Part shown: piece after piece, positions 25,214-33,310 of the stretch
How positions within the stretch are numbered: position 1 is the stretch's first letter
How the letters are laid out: the number at the start of each line of letters is the position of its first letter
Position numbers and translations under genes: made by a program
Source: Kiritimatiellia bacterium
Lineage (GTDB): Bacteria > Verrucomicrobiota > Kiritimatiellia > UBA8416 > YA12-FULL-48-11
Length of the DNA stretch: 64,000 nt
Direction of reading: 5' to 3'
NCBI GenBank assembly: GCA_028716365.1
Contig: JAQUPZ010000003.1
Span: forward strand, 450,339 to 514,338
The notes under the pieces: model-generated
What the model was told of the DNA's origin: nothing
What the model saw: only the letters and a program-made list of their open reading frames with translations
Database searches by the model: none

Positions 25214-26344
25214 CTATGCGATTGTTTTACGAAAACGTTTTGTGGCAAGCCAGAGCATGATGACACCCATGATTGCCAGTGCCGCCATTTGCGGCCACAG
25301 AATATCACTTCCCACACCTTTCAGGAAAATACCCCTTACTATCACGAGAAAGTAGCGGAGAGGATTGATATAGGTAAGCCATTGAATCGGTTCCGGCATA
25401 TTAGCGATGGGAAACATCATTCCGGATAAAAGAATGGCCGGAAAGAAAAAGAAGAAACAGCTCATCATTGCCTGTTGTTGAGTATGACTTATGGTTGAAA
25501 TCAAAAGGCCGATTCCCAGTGCAGTCATAATGTAGATTGCAGAACAGATGAAAAGAAGAAAAAGACTTCCACGAATGGGAATATCAAACCAGAATACGCC
25601 GACTACTGTGACTAACAGGACATCAAAAAGCGCTATGATGGCAAATGGTATTGTTTTGCCCAGAATGAATTCTCCCGGAGTGATCGGTGTAACCATGATC
25701 TGTTCGATGGTCCCGATCTCCTTTTCACGGACGACGGCCATACTTGTGAGAAGAAGCGTTACAAGCATCACGAGCATCGCTATTACTCCTGGTACATAAA
25801 AATTACGGCTTTCAAGATTCTCATTAAACCAGGCGCGTGTCTGGAGTTCCACGCCGCCCGGTCTGGCGGCAAATCCCTGCAGGCGTGACATTCTTGATGC
25901 GAGTAAATTGAGCGAATATTGCCCTCCGATTTTTGAAGCATAATTCATGATAATGCCACCGGTATTGGAGTCGGTGCCATCTATTATTATCTGGAGGCTG
26001 GCGGTGCGGCCTGCCTGTATATCAGCCCCAAACCCGCTATTCATCTTGAGTACCGCCTGCACCTCACCACGGTCAATCAGATCACGCATTGTATTGTCAT
26101 CTAATATATATTTAACGATATTGAAGTAGCCGGAACTTTTAAACTTGGTGACCAGTTCGCGGCTGACGATGCTGTTGTCGAAATCGAGAATTGCCGTTGG
26201 GATGTTTTTTACATCGGTGGTTACTGCATATCCGAAGACAAGTGTCTGGATCACAGGTAAGGCAAAGATAATGGGTTTCATCCTGTGATCTCTGAATATC
26301 TGGATAAATTCCTTTATCAGCATATGTTTGATTCGTTCGAACAT
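25214..26344 (-). CDS. ABC-2 type transporter permease (YbhR/YhhJ-like)
   Basis: 376 residues from ATG 26344, one base after the upstream permease stop codon. ABC2_membrane_3 layout: TM1 near the N-terminus ('MKPIIFALPVIQTLVFGYAV'), a large extracytoplasmic domain (about 45-170, containing 'QIIIDGTDSNTGGIIMNYAS'), then five TMs from about 178. 'SMAVVREKEIGTIEQIMVTP' is the coupling-helix signature, and 'QWLTYINPLRYFLVIVRGIF' precedes the last TM. Forms a heterodimer with the neighbouring permease for drug or lipid export. Confidence 0.93.
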   Translation of the reverse strand: MFERIKHMLIKEFIQIFRDHRMKPIIFALPVIQTLVFGYAVTTDVKNIPTAILDFDNSIVSRELVTKFKSSGYFNIVKYILDDNTMRDLIDRGEVQAVLKMNSGFGADIQAGRTASLQIIIDGTDSNTGGIIMNYASKIGGQYSLNLLASRMSRLQGFAARPGGVELQTRAWFNENLESRNFYVPGVIAMLVMLVTLLLTSMAVVREKEIGTIEQIMVTPITPGEFILGKTIPFAIIALFDVLLVTVVGVFWFDIPIRGSLFLLFICSAIYIMTALGIGLLISTISHTQQQAMMSCFFFFFPAILLSGMMFPIANMPEPIQWLTYINPLRYFLVIVRGIFLKGVGSDILWPQMAALAIMGVIMLWLATKRFRKTIA

Positions 26345-26345
26345 T

Positions 26346-27479
26346 TTATCCAAGTTTCTTTTTAAATTTTACATGGGCAATGGAAATAACTACTACACCA
26401 AAAAATGCCAGCAGTAATGCTTCGCCGCCCATGATCGCGAGCCCGATTCCTTTCAGATAGATTCCCTTGAGCAGAGATACAAAATATCTGGCTGGTATTA
26501 TATATGTAATGATTTGCAGGAGATGAGGCATGTTGGCAATGGAAAACACGAAACCGGACAACAGGAATGCCGGGAGAAATGTTGTTACCATGGCAAGTTG
26601 ACTTGCTACAAGCTGGTTACGCGTGGCAATGCTGATCAATATACCTGCGCCAAGAATGCCGGCCAGGAAAATTGCGGCCATGGCAAAAAGCAGGGCGACA
26701 TTTCCACGTAGCGGAACCATGAACAGGAATTCACCCATAAGTACGGCAAGTGCCACGTCAACCATGCCGATGGCAAAGTAGGGGATGAGTTTTCCTAGTA
26801 TCAATTCGTTACTTTTTACAGGAGTGGAGATCAATTGTTCCATCGTACCATTCTCCCATTCGCGTGCGACCGTAAGGGATGTAAGAAGTGCACCCATGAC
26901 CATCATGATAACGGCAATCAGTCCGGGGATAATGAAGTTCTTTGACTCCATATCAGGATTGAACCAGACCCGGGGCCTGACTTCGAGAGGGAGGTGTTGC
27001 TTTGCTCCTGAAATGCGACTACTGCGTTCAATCGTAATTGCCTGTGAATACATCAGGGCGACGGCTTCGGCGTAGCCGATGGCAATTGTCGAGGTGTTGG
27101 CATCACTTCCATCAACAATCAATTGGATGGGTACCCTGCGGCCAATCTTGATTTGTTCGTCGAAGTTTTCTGGAATAACGAGACCCATTAGAGCTTTGCG
27201 GGAATCAAGGGAAAGTTCGATCTCTTTAAAACTGCTAACGTACTTTCTGATGGAAAAATAACGTGAGCCTGCAAAATGGCTGATGAATTCCCGACTTCCG
27301 GCCGTACCGCTCCTGTCCCATACGGCTACAGGGACATTGTCAACGTCCAGGGTCAGAGCATAACCGAACAGGAAAAGCATCATCATCGGTATTCCTATGG
27401 CCATACCAAGGCTCCGTGCGTCACGAAGGACATGAGTGAATTCCTTCCGTGTGATTGCCCAAACTCTTGTGAAATTCAT
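26346..27479 (-). CDS. ABC-2 type transporter permease (YbhS-like)
   Basis: 377 residues; its ATG overlaps the TGA of the upstream ATPase (ATGA), so translation is coupled. Same topology as its partner: TM1 'IPMMMLFLFGYALTLDVDNV', an extracytoplasmic domain with 'QLIVDGSDANTSTIAIGYAE', then 'SLTVAREWENGTMEQLISTP' and 'QIITYIIPARYFVSLLKGIY'. The two permeases are paralogues with related motifs, consistent with a heterodimeric channel as in E. coli YbhS/YbhR. Confidence 0.93.
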   Translation of the reverse strand: MNFTRVWAITRKEFTHVLRDARSLGMAIGIPMMMLFLFGYALTLDVDNVPVAVWDRSGTAGSREFISHFAGSRYFSIRKYVSSFKEIELSLDSRKALMGLVIPENFDEQIKIGRRVPIQLIVDGSDANTSTIAIGYAEAVALMYSQAITIERSSRISGAKQHLPLEVRPRVWFNPDMESKNFIIPGLIAVIMMVMGALLTSLTVAREWENGTMEQLISTPVKSNELILGKLIPYFAIGMVDVALAVLMGEFLFMVPLRGNVALLFAMAAIFLAGILGAGILISIATRNQLVASQLAMVTTFLPAFLLSGFVFSIANMPHLLQIITYIIPARYFVSLLKGIYLKGIGLAIMGGEALLLAFFGVVVISIAHVKFKKKLG

Positions 27480-28450
27480 TTAGTGACCTCCGTTTGGGGA
27501 TTATCTTGACGGTCACATGCTTCAATGAGGGAGACAAAAACGTCTTCAAGGGATGGAATGATTTGTTCAACAAGTGTAGGATGGAAACCTTCTTTTGTGA
27601 GAGTCGTCTGGATCAACGATGCAGAAATTTTTGAGTCGGAAGAAACAACATGAATTCCCCTGCCAAAGAGTGAAGCTTCTTTAATACCTTGAAGTTTTTC
27701 GACAATTTCCATTGCTTCATGAGGACGCTCGCATTGAACTTCCAGGATATCTTCAGGCATCAGATTGGTTTTTAATTCACCGGGTGTACCTATTGCGATC
27801 AATTCGCCGCGATAGATCAGTCCGATCCTGTCACAATATTCTGCTTCTTCCATGTAATGAGTTGTTACGAAAATGGTGACACCCTTTTCTGCCAGCTGAT
27901 AAATAAGATCCCAGAACTGACGACGGCTGATGGGGTCAACGCCGGAAGTGGGTTCGTCGAGAAAAAGAATCGGTGGTTCATGTATGATGGCACATCCAAG
28001 CGCGAGGCGCTGTTTCCATCCGCTTGAAAGATTCTTACAGATTGAGTTTTTGTGTTCCTGTAGACCTGCCATATCAAGTACCCATTTCTTGCGTTCTGCT
28101 TTCAGGTTCTGCGGGATGCAATAGATACCGCTGTAGAAATCGATATTTTCCTCAACTGTAAGATCATCGTAGAGTGAAAATTTCTGACTCATATAGCCGA
28201 TGTTGGCCTTTACTTCTTCAGGTTCTGTTCCGACGTCAAAACCGGATACGGTGGCTTGTCCTGAAGTAGGTGTAAGGATACCGCATAATATTTTAATGGT
28301 GGTCGATTTGCCCGCACCGTTAGGACCAAGAAAGCCGAAAATTTCACCTTTTGAGACTTTGAGATTAATACGGTTGACGGCGACAAAACTGCCAAATTTC
28401 TTTTCCAGGTTATTTGCGATAACAGCAAAGTTGTTCTCTTTACCTGCCAT
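27476..28450 (-). CDS. ABC transporter ATP-binding protein (second YbhF-like half)
   Basis: 324 residues, starting 11 bases inside the upstream ATPase gene. Walker A 'GFLGPNGAGKSTTIK', Q-loop 'YMSQKFSLYDDLTVEEN', Walker B 'PPILFLDEPTSGVDPISRRQ', H-loop 'FVTTHYMEEAEYCDR'. The signature is LSSGWKQR instead of LSGGQ, a degenerate form. The C-terminal ~80 residues are the DrrA-type extension ('DILEVQCERPHEAMEIVEKL', 'IIPSLEDVFVSLIEACD'). In E. coli the equivalent domains are fused in YbhF; here they are separate genes. Confidence 0.93.
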   Translation of the reverse strand: MAGKENNFAVIANNLEKKFGSFVAVNRINLKVSKGEIFGFLGPNGAGKSTTIKILCGILTPTSGQATVSGFDVGTEPEEVKANIGYMSQKFSLYDDLTVEENIDFYSGIYCIPQNLKAERKKWVLDMAGLQEHKNSICKNLSSGWKQRLALGCAIIHEPPILFLDEPTSGVDPISRRQFWDLIYQLAEKGVTIFVTTHYMEEAEYCDRIGLIYRGELIAIGTPGELKTNLMPEDILEVQCERPHEAMEIVEKLQGIKEASLFGRGIHVVSSDSKISASLIQTTLTKEGFHPTLVEQIIPSLEDVFVSLIEACDRQDNPQTEVTK

Positions 28451-29369
28451 TGTTTTTCCTTTTCAGGACGGAAATAAAAACATCTTCAAGAGAAGGTTCA
28501 ATGGTGCGTTTGGTTTCTATCGTGATGCCGTTGGATGAAAGAATATCTGACACCTGTCCGAAGACCTCTTCGATTTCTTCTGCGGCCAGGTGAATACGGT
28601 CACCGAAAATGTCGACAGAAACATTCTTAAGTTTTTTCTGAAGAAGGTCTTTTGCATTTCGTGGTTCAGAAACACGAAGTTCCATTACAGTGCCCCGCAT
28701 TAGTTTTTTTGCTTCATCAGGCGTTCCGACGGACAAGAGCCTGCCCCGGTGGATCAGTGCCACGCGGTTGCATCGTTCCGCTTCGTCAAGATAGGCGGTT
28801 GATACAAAGATTGTTACCTTTTCGCGTACTAACTGGTAAAGAAGTCGCCAGAATTCGCGCCGTGAAACCGGGTCAACGCCATTGGTTGGTTCGTCCAGGA
28901 AAAGGACGCGCGGGGTATGGATCAGGGCGCAGGCCAGGCCGAGTTTCTGTTTCATGCCTCCGGATAGATTGCCTGCCAGCCGGTTTTTGAAAGGTGTTAA
29001 ATTACTGAACGATAAAAGTTTCTCGGTCCGTTCTGCTCGTCCGGATCGTGGAACGTCGTAGATGTCGGCGTAGAATGCGATGTTTTCGGAGACTGTCAGG
29101 TCTGCATAGAGACCGAATTTCTGGCTCATATAGCCGATCTGTTCTTTGACCTTTTCAGCTTCTGTTACAGTGTGGAAGCCTGCAATATGTGCATCTCCGG
29201 AGGTAGGTTCCATGATGGAAGTAAGGAGACGTATTGTTGTTGTCTTGCCGGCACCATCTGGACCTACAAGCCCAAATATCTCGCCATCATCCACAGATAC
29301 TGTAATTCCATCAACTGCGACAAGATCGTCGAATGATTTGGTGAGACTATTTGTTTTGATCATCTTCAT
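28440..29369 (-). CDS. ABC transporter ATP-binding protein (first YbhF-like half)
   Basis: 309 residues. Walker A 'GLVGPDGAGKTTTIRLL', Q-loop 'YMSQKFGLYADLTVSEN', signature 'LSGGMKQKLGLACAL', Walker B 'RVLFLDEPTNGVDPVSRR', and a switch 'FVSTAYLDEAERCNR' that has Tyr where ABC ATPases usually carry His. Ends with the same DrrA-like extension ('TIEPSLEDVFISVLKRKNNG'). With its neighbour it likely forms an asymmetric ATPase pair with one canonical and one variant signature. The ATG lies 14 bases after the adaptor stop codon. Confidence 0.93.
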   Translation of the reverse strand: MKMIKTNSLTKSFDDLVAVDGITVSVDDGEIFGLVGPDGAGKTTTIRLLTSIMEPTSGDAHIAGFHTVTEAEKVKEQIGYMSQKFGLYADLTVSENIAFYADIYDVPRSGRAERTEKLLSFSNLTPFKNRLAGNLSGGMKQKLGLACALIHTPRVLFLDEPTNGVDPVSRREFWRLLYQLVREKVTIFVSTAYLDEAERCNRVALIHRGRLLSVGTPDEAKKLMRGTVMELRVSEPRNAKDLLQKKLKNVSVDIFGDRIHLAAEEIEEVFGQVSDILSSNGITIETKRTIEPSLEDVFISVLKRKNNGR

Positions 29370-29383
29370 GGCAAGCCGAAGAA

Positions 29384-30394
29384 CTATTTAGAGGTCTTCT
29401 TGTCGCCTTTTCTTGTTGTAAAAATAACCGCATCGGCCGGCATGCCGGGTTTTAGTTCCATCAAGGGATTTGGAATGTCTATCTTTATACGATAGACAAG
29501 TTTTGTCCGTTCCTTTGCTGTCTGCACGTTCTTTGGTGTGAACTCGGCTTCTGCGGAGATGAATGAAATTTTACCTTCGTAGGTTTTGCCCGGCCATGTA
29601 TCAGTGGTTATCTTTGCTGGTTGACCAACCTTTACCCGTCCGAGATCAGATTCGTTGATGTAGCCACGCATCCAGGCATGTTCCATGTCTCCGACAGTTA
29701 CTATGGCGGTTCCGGGAACAACATATTCGCCACTTTCAACATGATCGGAGAGGACGAGGCCAGACATCGGAGAAGTAAGGGTTGCATACCCCAAACGTAT
29801 CTTTGCGAGTGTAAGTGCCTGTTTTGTCTGTTCACGCCGGGCCTTTGCTGCATTTATCTGTTCAACGCGCGGCCCTTTCTTGAGGAGATTCAGGTGTGCT
29901 TCAACTTCACGCGTTTTTGCCTTTGCCGATGTCAGGGCTGTTTCTGCGACTTCAAACTCACGGGTGGATATGACTTTCTTTTCGAAAAGTTCTTTTTGTC
30001 GTGCGAAATCAGACTGCAGGCGTTTCTCCTCAGAGTTACAAAGGTCGAAGACAGCCTCGGCCTGTGCTATTTCCTCGGGACGTGAACCGGCTTCAAGTTC
30101 AGCGAGAAATGCGGCCGTGGCAGATTCCTCTGCTTTTCGCATTGCTACTTCCTGCGCAAGATCAGAACTATCGAGTTTTGCCACCATTTGTCCGGATTTT
30201 ACTGATTCCCCTTCGGAAACAAGACGTGCTTCCAAACGGCCGGGTATACGGAAACTAAGTTCGGCGTCAGTGATTTCGATATTACCGGAGATATTGATCG
30301 ATTCGCTGTTTAACCCGGTTTGTTTGCGGGTAACCATGATTAGAACGATCACAACAATAGCAATAATCAGGATTTTTCGAAGTTTCGTTTTCAT
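29384..30394 (-). CDS. HlyD-family periplasmic adaptor (YbhG-like)
   Basis: 336 residues, AGAGGT before the ATG; first gene of the exporter operon. N-terminal TM ('ILIIAIVVIVLIMVTR'), then the lipoyl/barrel half ('LEARLVSEGESVKSGQMVAK'), a long alpha-helical hairpin (about 85-200, 'KKVISTREFEVAETALTSAK'), the second barrel half ('YATLTSPMSGLVLSDHVESG') and a beta-barrel ('ESDLGRVKVGQPAKITTDTW'). Links the ABC-2 permeases to the TolC-like channel encoded at the end of the same operon. Confidence 0.93.
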   Translation of the reverse strand: MKTKLRKILIIAIVVIVLIMVTRKQTGLNSESINISGNIEITDAELSFRIPGRLEARLVSEGESVKSGQMVAKLDSSDLAQEVAMRKAEESATAAFLAELEAGSRPEEIAQAEAVFDLCNSEEKRLQSDFARQKELFEKKVISTREFEVAETALTSAKAKTREVEAHLNLLKKGPRVEQINAAKARREQTKQALTLAKIRLGYATLTSPMSGLVLSDHVESGEYVVPGTAIVTVGDMEHAWMRGYINESDLGRVKVGQPAKITTDTWPGKTYEGKISFISAEAEFTPKNVQTAKERTKLVYRIKIDIPNPLMELKPGMPADAVIFTTRKGDKKTSK

Positions 30395-30457
30395 GGTTTT
30401 TACCTCTTATTATGACAAATTTAACCGCATGTATGCGTTGTTCAAATTCTTAAAATT

Positions 30458-30844
30458 CTACATTTCGTGGATTTGACGTTGTTCTTTGATGATATCATTC
30501 AGCGCTTCACGATCGAGCCCGTCTTTTTTGAAGAGTCGATTTGCCAGTTTGACGGCATGATCTATAAGAAGAATTGCTTCACTCATTTTACCTTCAGCCT
30601 GGTAAACCAGTGCAAGACCTTCATATCCTTCAAAGTAGTCTGGTTGTGAAACGATCAACTGTTCGAACATGTATTCTGCCTGGAGATAATCTCCGATTTC
30701 TAAGGAATCGAATCCATCGTCTGCCCAGGTCCAGTCCCAGTCATCCTCCTTATGGGGACATATGTCAGGATATTTCTTGAGAAGTTTCTTTAAGAAATCT
30801 TTAAGATTGTTTGATTCAATCTTTATGTCTTCAGAGTCGTTCAT
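30458..30844 (-). CDS. Small TPR protein
   Basis: 128 residues with no signal peptide, so cytoplasmic. An acidic, Trp-rich N-terminal stretch ('CPHKEDDWDWTWADDGFDSL') leads into about two TPR units ('GDYLQAEYMFEQLIVSQPDY', 'GYEGLALVYQAEGKMSEAIL'). It stands between the ferredoxin gene and the exporter operon on the same strand; role unknown. Confidence 0.7.
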   Translation of the reverse strand: MNDSEDIKIESNNLKDFLKKLLKKYPDICPHKEDDWDWTWADDGFDSLEIGDYLQAEYMFEQLIVSQPDYFEGYEGLALVYQAEGKMSEAILLIDHAVKLANRLFKKDGLDREALNDIIKEQRQIHEM

Positions 30845-30896
30845 AATTCAATGTTTTGTGAATATTAGAACCTGTCTAAAGAATTCGCAATCACTT

Positions 30897-31742
30897 TCAG
30901 ACCCAGTCTTCGCTTAGGATGTCACCCTGTATGCCGACAACGATACATTTGACAGGGACTTTTCTGGATGCCTGGTTTGCTGCGTCTTTGGCCAGTGCGA
31001 GTAGACCGCGACAACAGGGTACCTGCATGATCATTACTGTAAGGGTGTTGATCTTTGCGTTATCGATTAGTGCTTTGATTTTTTCAACATAAATATCCTG
31101 GCCATCATCTAGTTTTGGGCAGGCGATTATAAGTGATTTACCTTTGAGAAAATCTTTATGAAAATCGCCAACGGTAAAAGCTGTACAATCAGCCGCAAGC
31201 AGAATGTCCTTGCTTTGGTACTGTGGCGCCTCTGGAGACATGAGATGCAGCTGAATAGGCCAGTGAGTTAACTGGGATACGCGTTTACCTGTGTCATTGC
31301 CCTGTTCAGCGGGCTGGTCGAATTTCATTGATTTTGATCCTGGACATCCCGGATGAGTGACGACGTGTTTCGTATTGCTCTCCTTTTGTTCTATGGGATT
31401 ACGGATTTTTTTCTCTTTCAAAAATGAGATAGCCTGCTGAAGATATTCATCCTGCTTGTGGTTACGCAGGTGGGAGAGATGGGCTTTAATCACGTTTTCG
31501 CCCTGTTTGACGATGTTTTCCATCACCCTTTTTTCGTCATACTTTTCTGCTTCACGCTCTTCAATACTGATAGCGTCAACGGGGCAGTGACCGAGACATG
31601 CGCCGAGTCCATCACAAAAGAGGTCACTGACCAGTCTTGCTTTACCATCAATCATTTGAATTGCACCCTCAGGGCAGTTGGGAATGCATAAACCGCAACC
31701 AGTACATTTCTCATGATCAATGTTGATAATATTTCTTTTCAT
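30897..31742 (-). CDS. Iron-sulfur (ferredoxin-type) protein, FrdX-like HcpR target
   Basis: 281 residues. First cluster Cys13-x2-Cys16-x2-Cys19-x3-Cys23 ('CTGCGLCIPNCPEGA') is a standard 4Fe-4S motif. The second, 'CDGLGACLGHCPVDA' (Cys43, 49, 53), lacks the second cysteine (Leu46). The C-terminal part has further conserved Cys: 'LAADCTAFTVGDFH', 'IIACPKLDDGQ' and 'VPCCRGLLALAKDA', a pattern found in ferredoxin-like proteins linked to hybrid-cluster protein operons. Probably cytoplasmic electron transfer in an anaerobe. Divergent from the Crp/Fnr gene with a palindromic operator midway. Confidence 0.85.
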   Translation of the reverse strand: MKRNIINIDHEKCTGCGLCIPNCPEGAIQMIDGKARLVSDLFCDGLGACLGHCPVDAISIEEREAEKYDEKRVMENIVKQGENVIKAHLSHLRNHKQDEYLQQAISFLKEKKIRNPIEQKESNTKHVVTHPGCPGSKSMKFDQPAEQGNDTGKRVSQLTHWPIQLHLMSPEAPQYQSKDILLAADCTAFTVGDFHKDFLKGKSLIIACPKLDDGQDIYVEKIKALIDNAKINTLTVMIMQVPCCRGLLALAKDAANQASRKVPVKCIVVGIQGDILSEDWV

Positions 31743-31800
31743 CTAACTATCCTCCTTGGTTATTTGTATAAGAACAATACAATATATGTGTTTTTGGAAC

Positions 31801-31816
31801 CTTGACATGGGTCAAG
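31801..31816. promoter_or_regulatory. Palindromic Crp/Fnr-type operator (HcpR-like)
   Basis: CTTGAC-ATGG-GTCAAG is a perfect 6+6 inverted repeat with a 4-base spacer, the geometry of FNR/HcpR sites. It lies 58 bases from the ferredoxin ATG and 59 bases from the regulator ATG, so it can serve both divergent genes. TTGAC half-sites are known for HcpR; FNR would prefer TTGAT. Confidence 0.7.
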
Positions 31817-31875
31817 AAAATGGAAGATTCTATGATTTTAAGAGGAGTGCTTGATTTTCACGGGGGATAAAAAAT

Positions 31876-32550
31876 ATGCTCTCGCAAAAAGCAATAGCAG
31901 TGATACTGGGGCAGGCAGAATTGTTCCGTGGTTTGTCGGAGACTGACAGGATTTCGCTTGCGATTGTATGTGTCCCGCGTGAACTTTCCAGAAGAGAATA
32001 TCTTTTCCATGAAGGACAGAAGGCCGATGCCGTGTATGTTCTTTTTTCGGGAAGCATACAACTTGTTAAGTCTGATGCTGGCGGTCGGGATGTGGTCATT
32101 CGGACAGTAAAACCAGGTGAGATCTTCGCAGAGGCTATTCTGTTTGAACGAGATAATTACCCTGTCAGTGCCGTTGCTCTTAAGAAAAGTACGTTGATAA
32201 GGCTGGGTAGGAGTGAATTCTTTGATCTGCTTGATAACCGTGGATTCCGTAACGGTTTTCTGGCATCACTGATGGGACGACTCAGATATTTGACCGACAG
32301 GATTTTCCGGCTTTCGGTATATGATGTTGAAACACGATTATTCCTTTTTTTGGCGGAGCAATACGGCAAAAAGGAGGAATACGTTCTTCCGATATCCAAA
32401 AAAGATTTTGCTGCAGCAATTGGTACAATCCCTGAGACTTTGTCACGCCTGGTGCTTAAACTGAAAAAACAGGGAAAAATGACATGGAAAGGTCCGATAA
32501 TAAAGATCAAAAAGGGGTTCTGGGAAAAATTCACCCCGTCTGGTGAGTAA
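31876..32550 (+). CDS. Crp/Fnr-family regulator, HcpR-like
   Basis: 224 residues. N-terminal cyclic-nucleotide-binding-like beta barrel (about 15-125: 'LSRREYLFHEGQKADAVYVL', 'KPGEIFAEAILFERDNYPVS'), a dimer helix ('RLRYLTDRIFRLSVYDVETR') and a C-terminal winged helix (about 165-215) with recognition helix 'GTIPETLSRLVLKLKKQG'. There is no N-terminal Cys cluster as in FNR, so sensing differs; HcpR proteins respond to nitrosative stress through a bound cofactor. Its gene neighbour (ferredoxin) and the TTGAC-type palindrome support an HcpR assignment. Confidence 0.85.
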   Translation: MLSQKAIAVILGQAELFRGLSETDRISLAIVCVPRELSRREYLFHEGQKADAVYVLFSGSIQLVKSDAGGRDVVIRTVKPGEIFAEAILFERDNYPVSAVALKKSTLIRLGRSEFFDLLDNRGFRNGFLASLMGRLRYLTDRIFRLSVYDVETRLFLFLAEQYGKKEEYVLPISKKDFAAAIGTIPETLSRLVLKLKKQGKMTWKGPIIKIKKGFWEKFTPSGE

Positions 32551-32555
32551 CCAAA

Positions 32556-33200
32556 ATGAGCGAAATAATTTATAGCTGTCCGCTGTGTCGGTCGTCTCGA
32601 ACGTCGCTTTTCCACAGGGACAGGTATAGAACTTATTTTATGTGTCCTGACTGCGGGTTGGTTCATGTTCCGGGGCAATATCATCTGTCGCATGAGGGGA
32701 AAAAACATCGATATGACCTGCACACTAATAATGCCGAGGATGAGGGATATCGGAGATTTCTGGCGAAGTTGATTAATCCGCTTCTTGAACGGCTGGATAA
32801 TGGGGCGGAAGGATTGGATTACGGGTCAGGTCCTGAACCGGTTCTTGCGGCAATGCTTTCTGAAAAAGGTTTTAAAATGGAAATATTTGATCCTTTTTAT
32901 GCCGATGATCGGAGAACATTGGAACGAAAATATGATTTCTTGACCTGCTGTGAAACAATGGAACATTTTGTTGACCCACGGAAAGAATGGGAACAATTTA
33001 TAAAATTGGTAAAGAAAGGCGGCTGGATTGGTATAATGACCCAATTACTGGAAAGTGCCGATGATTTTGCAAGGTGGCATTATATAAATGACGAAACTCA
33101 TGTTTGTTTTTTTTCAGGGAAGACGTTTGAATGGCTCGGGAAACAGTATGGGGTGAAAATTGTATTAGAAGGAACGTCGGTAGTGCTGGGGCAGGTATAG
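32556..33200 (+). CDS. Zinc-ribbon SAM-dependent methyltransferase
   Basis: 214 residues, five bases after the hcpR-like stop codon. Begins with a zinc ribbon of two CxxC knuckles ('CPLCRSS' and 'FMCPDCGLVH'). A class I methyltransferase core follows with motif I 'EGLDYGSGPEPVLAAML', acidic 'MEIFDPFY', 'FLTCCETMEHFVDPRKEW' and 'VKKGGWIGIMTQLL'. This layout is common in the Methyltransf_23 group. Its substrate is unknown; co-transcription with the regulator is likely from spacing. Confidence 0.85.
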   Translation: MSEIIYSCPLCRSSRTSLFHRDRYRTYFMCPDCGLVHVPGQYHLSHEGKKHRYDLHTNNAEDEGYRRFLAKLINPLLERLDNGAEGLDYGSGPEPVLAAMLSEKGFKMEIFDPFYADDRRTLERKYDFLTCCETMEHFVDPRKEWEQFIKLVKKGGWIGIMTQLLESADDFARWHYINDETHVCFFSGKTFEWLGKQYGVKIVLEGTSVVLGQV

Positions 33201-33310
33201 TGTTTCCCCGTCGAAGAGTATCAAGAAATTGAATTGAACCTAAACTATGAGGTGTGATATACGCTAATAGTCAGTTTCAAACGGACTGTATTATCACGAG
33301 GAGAATAGAT

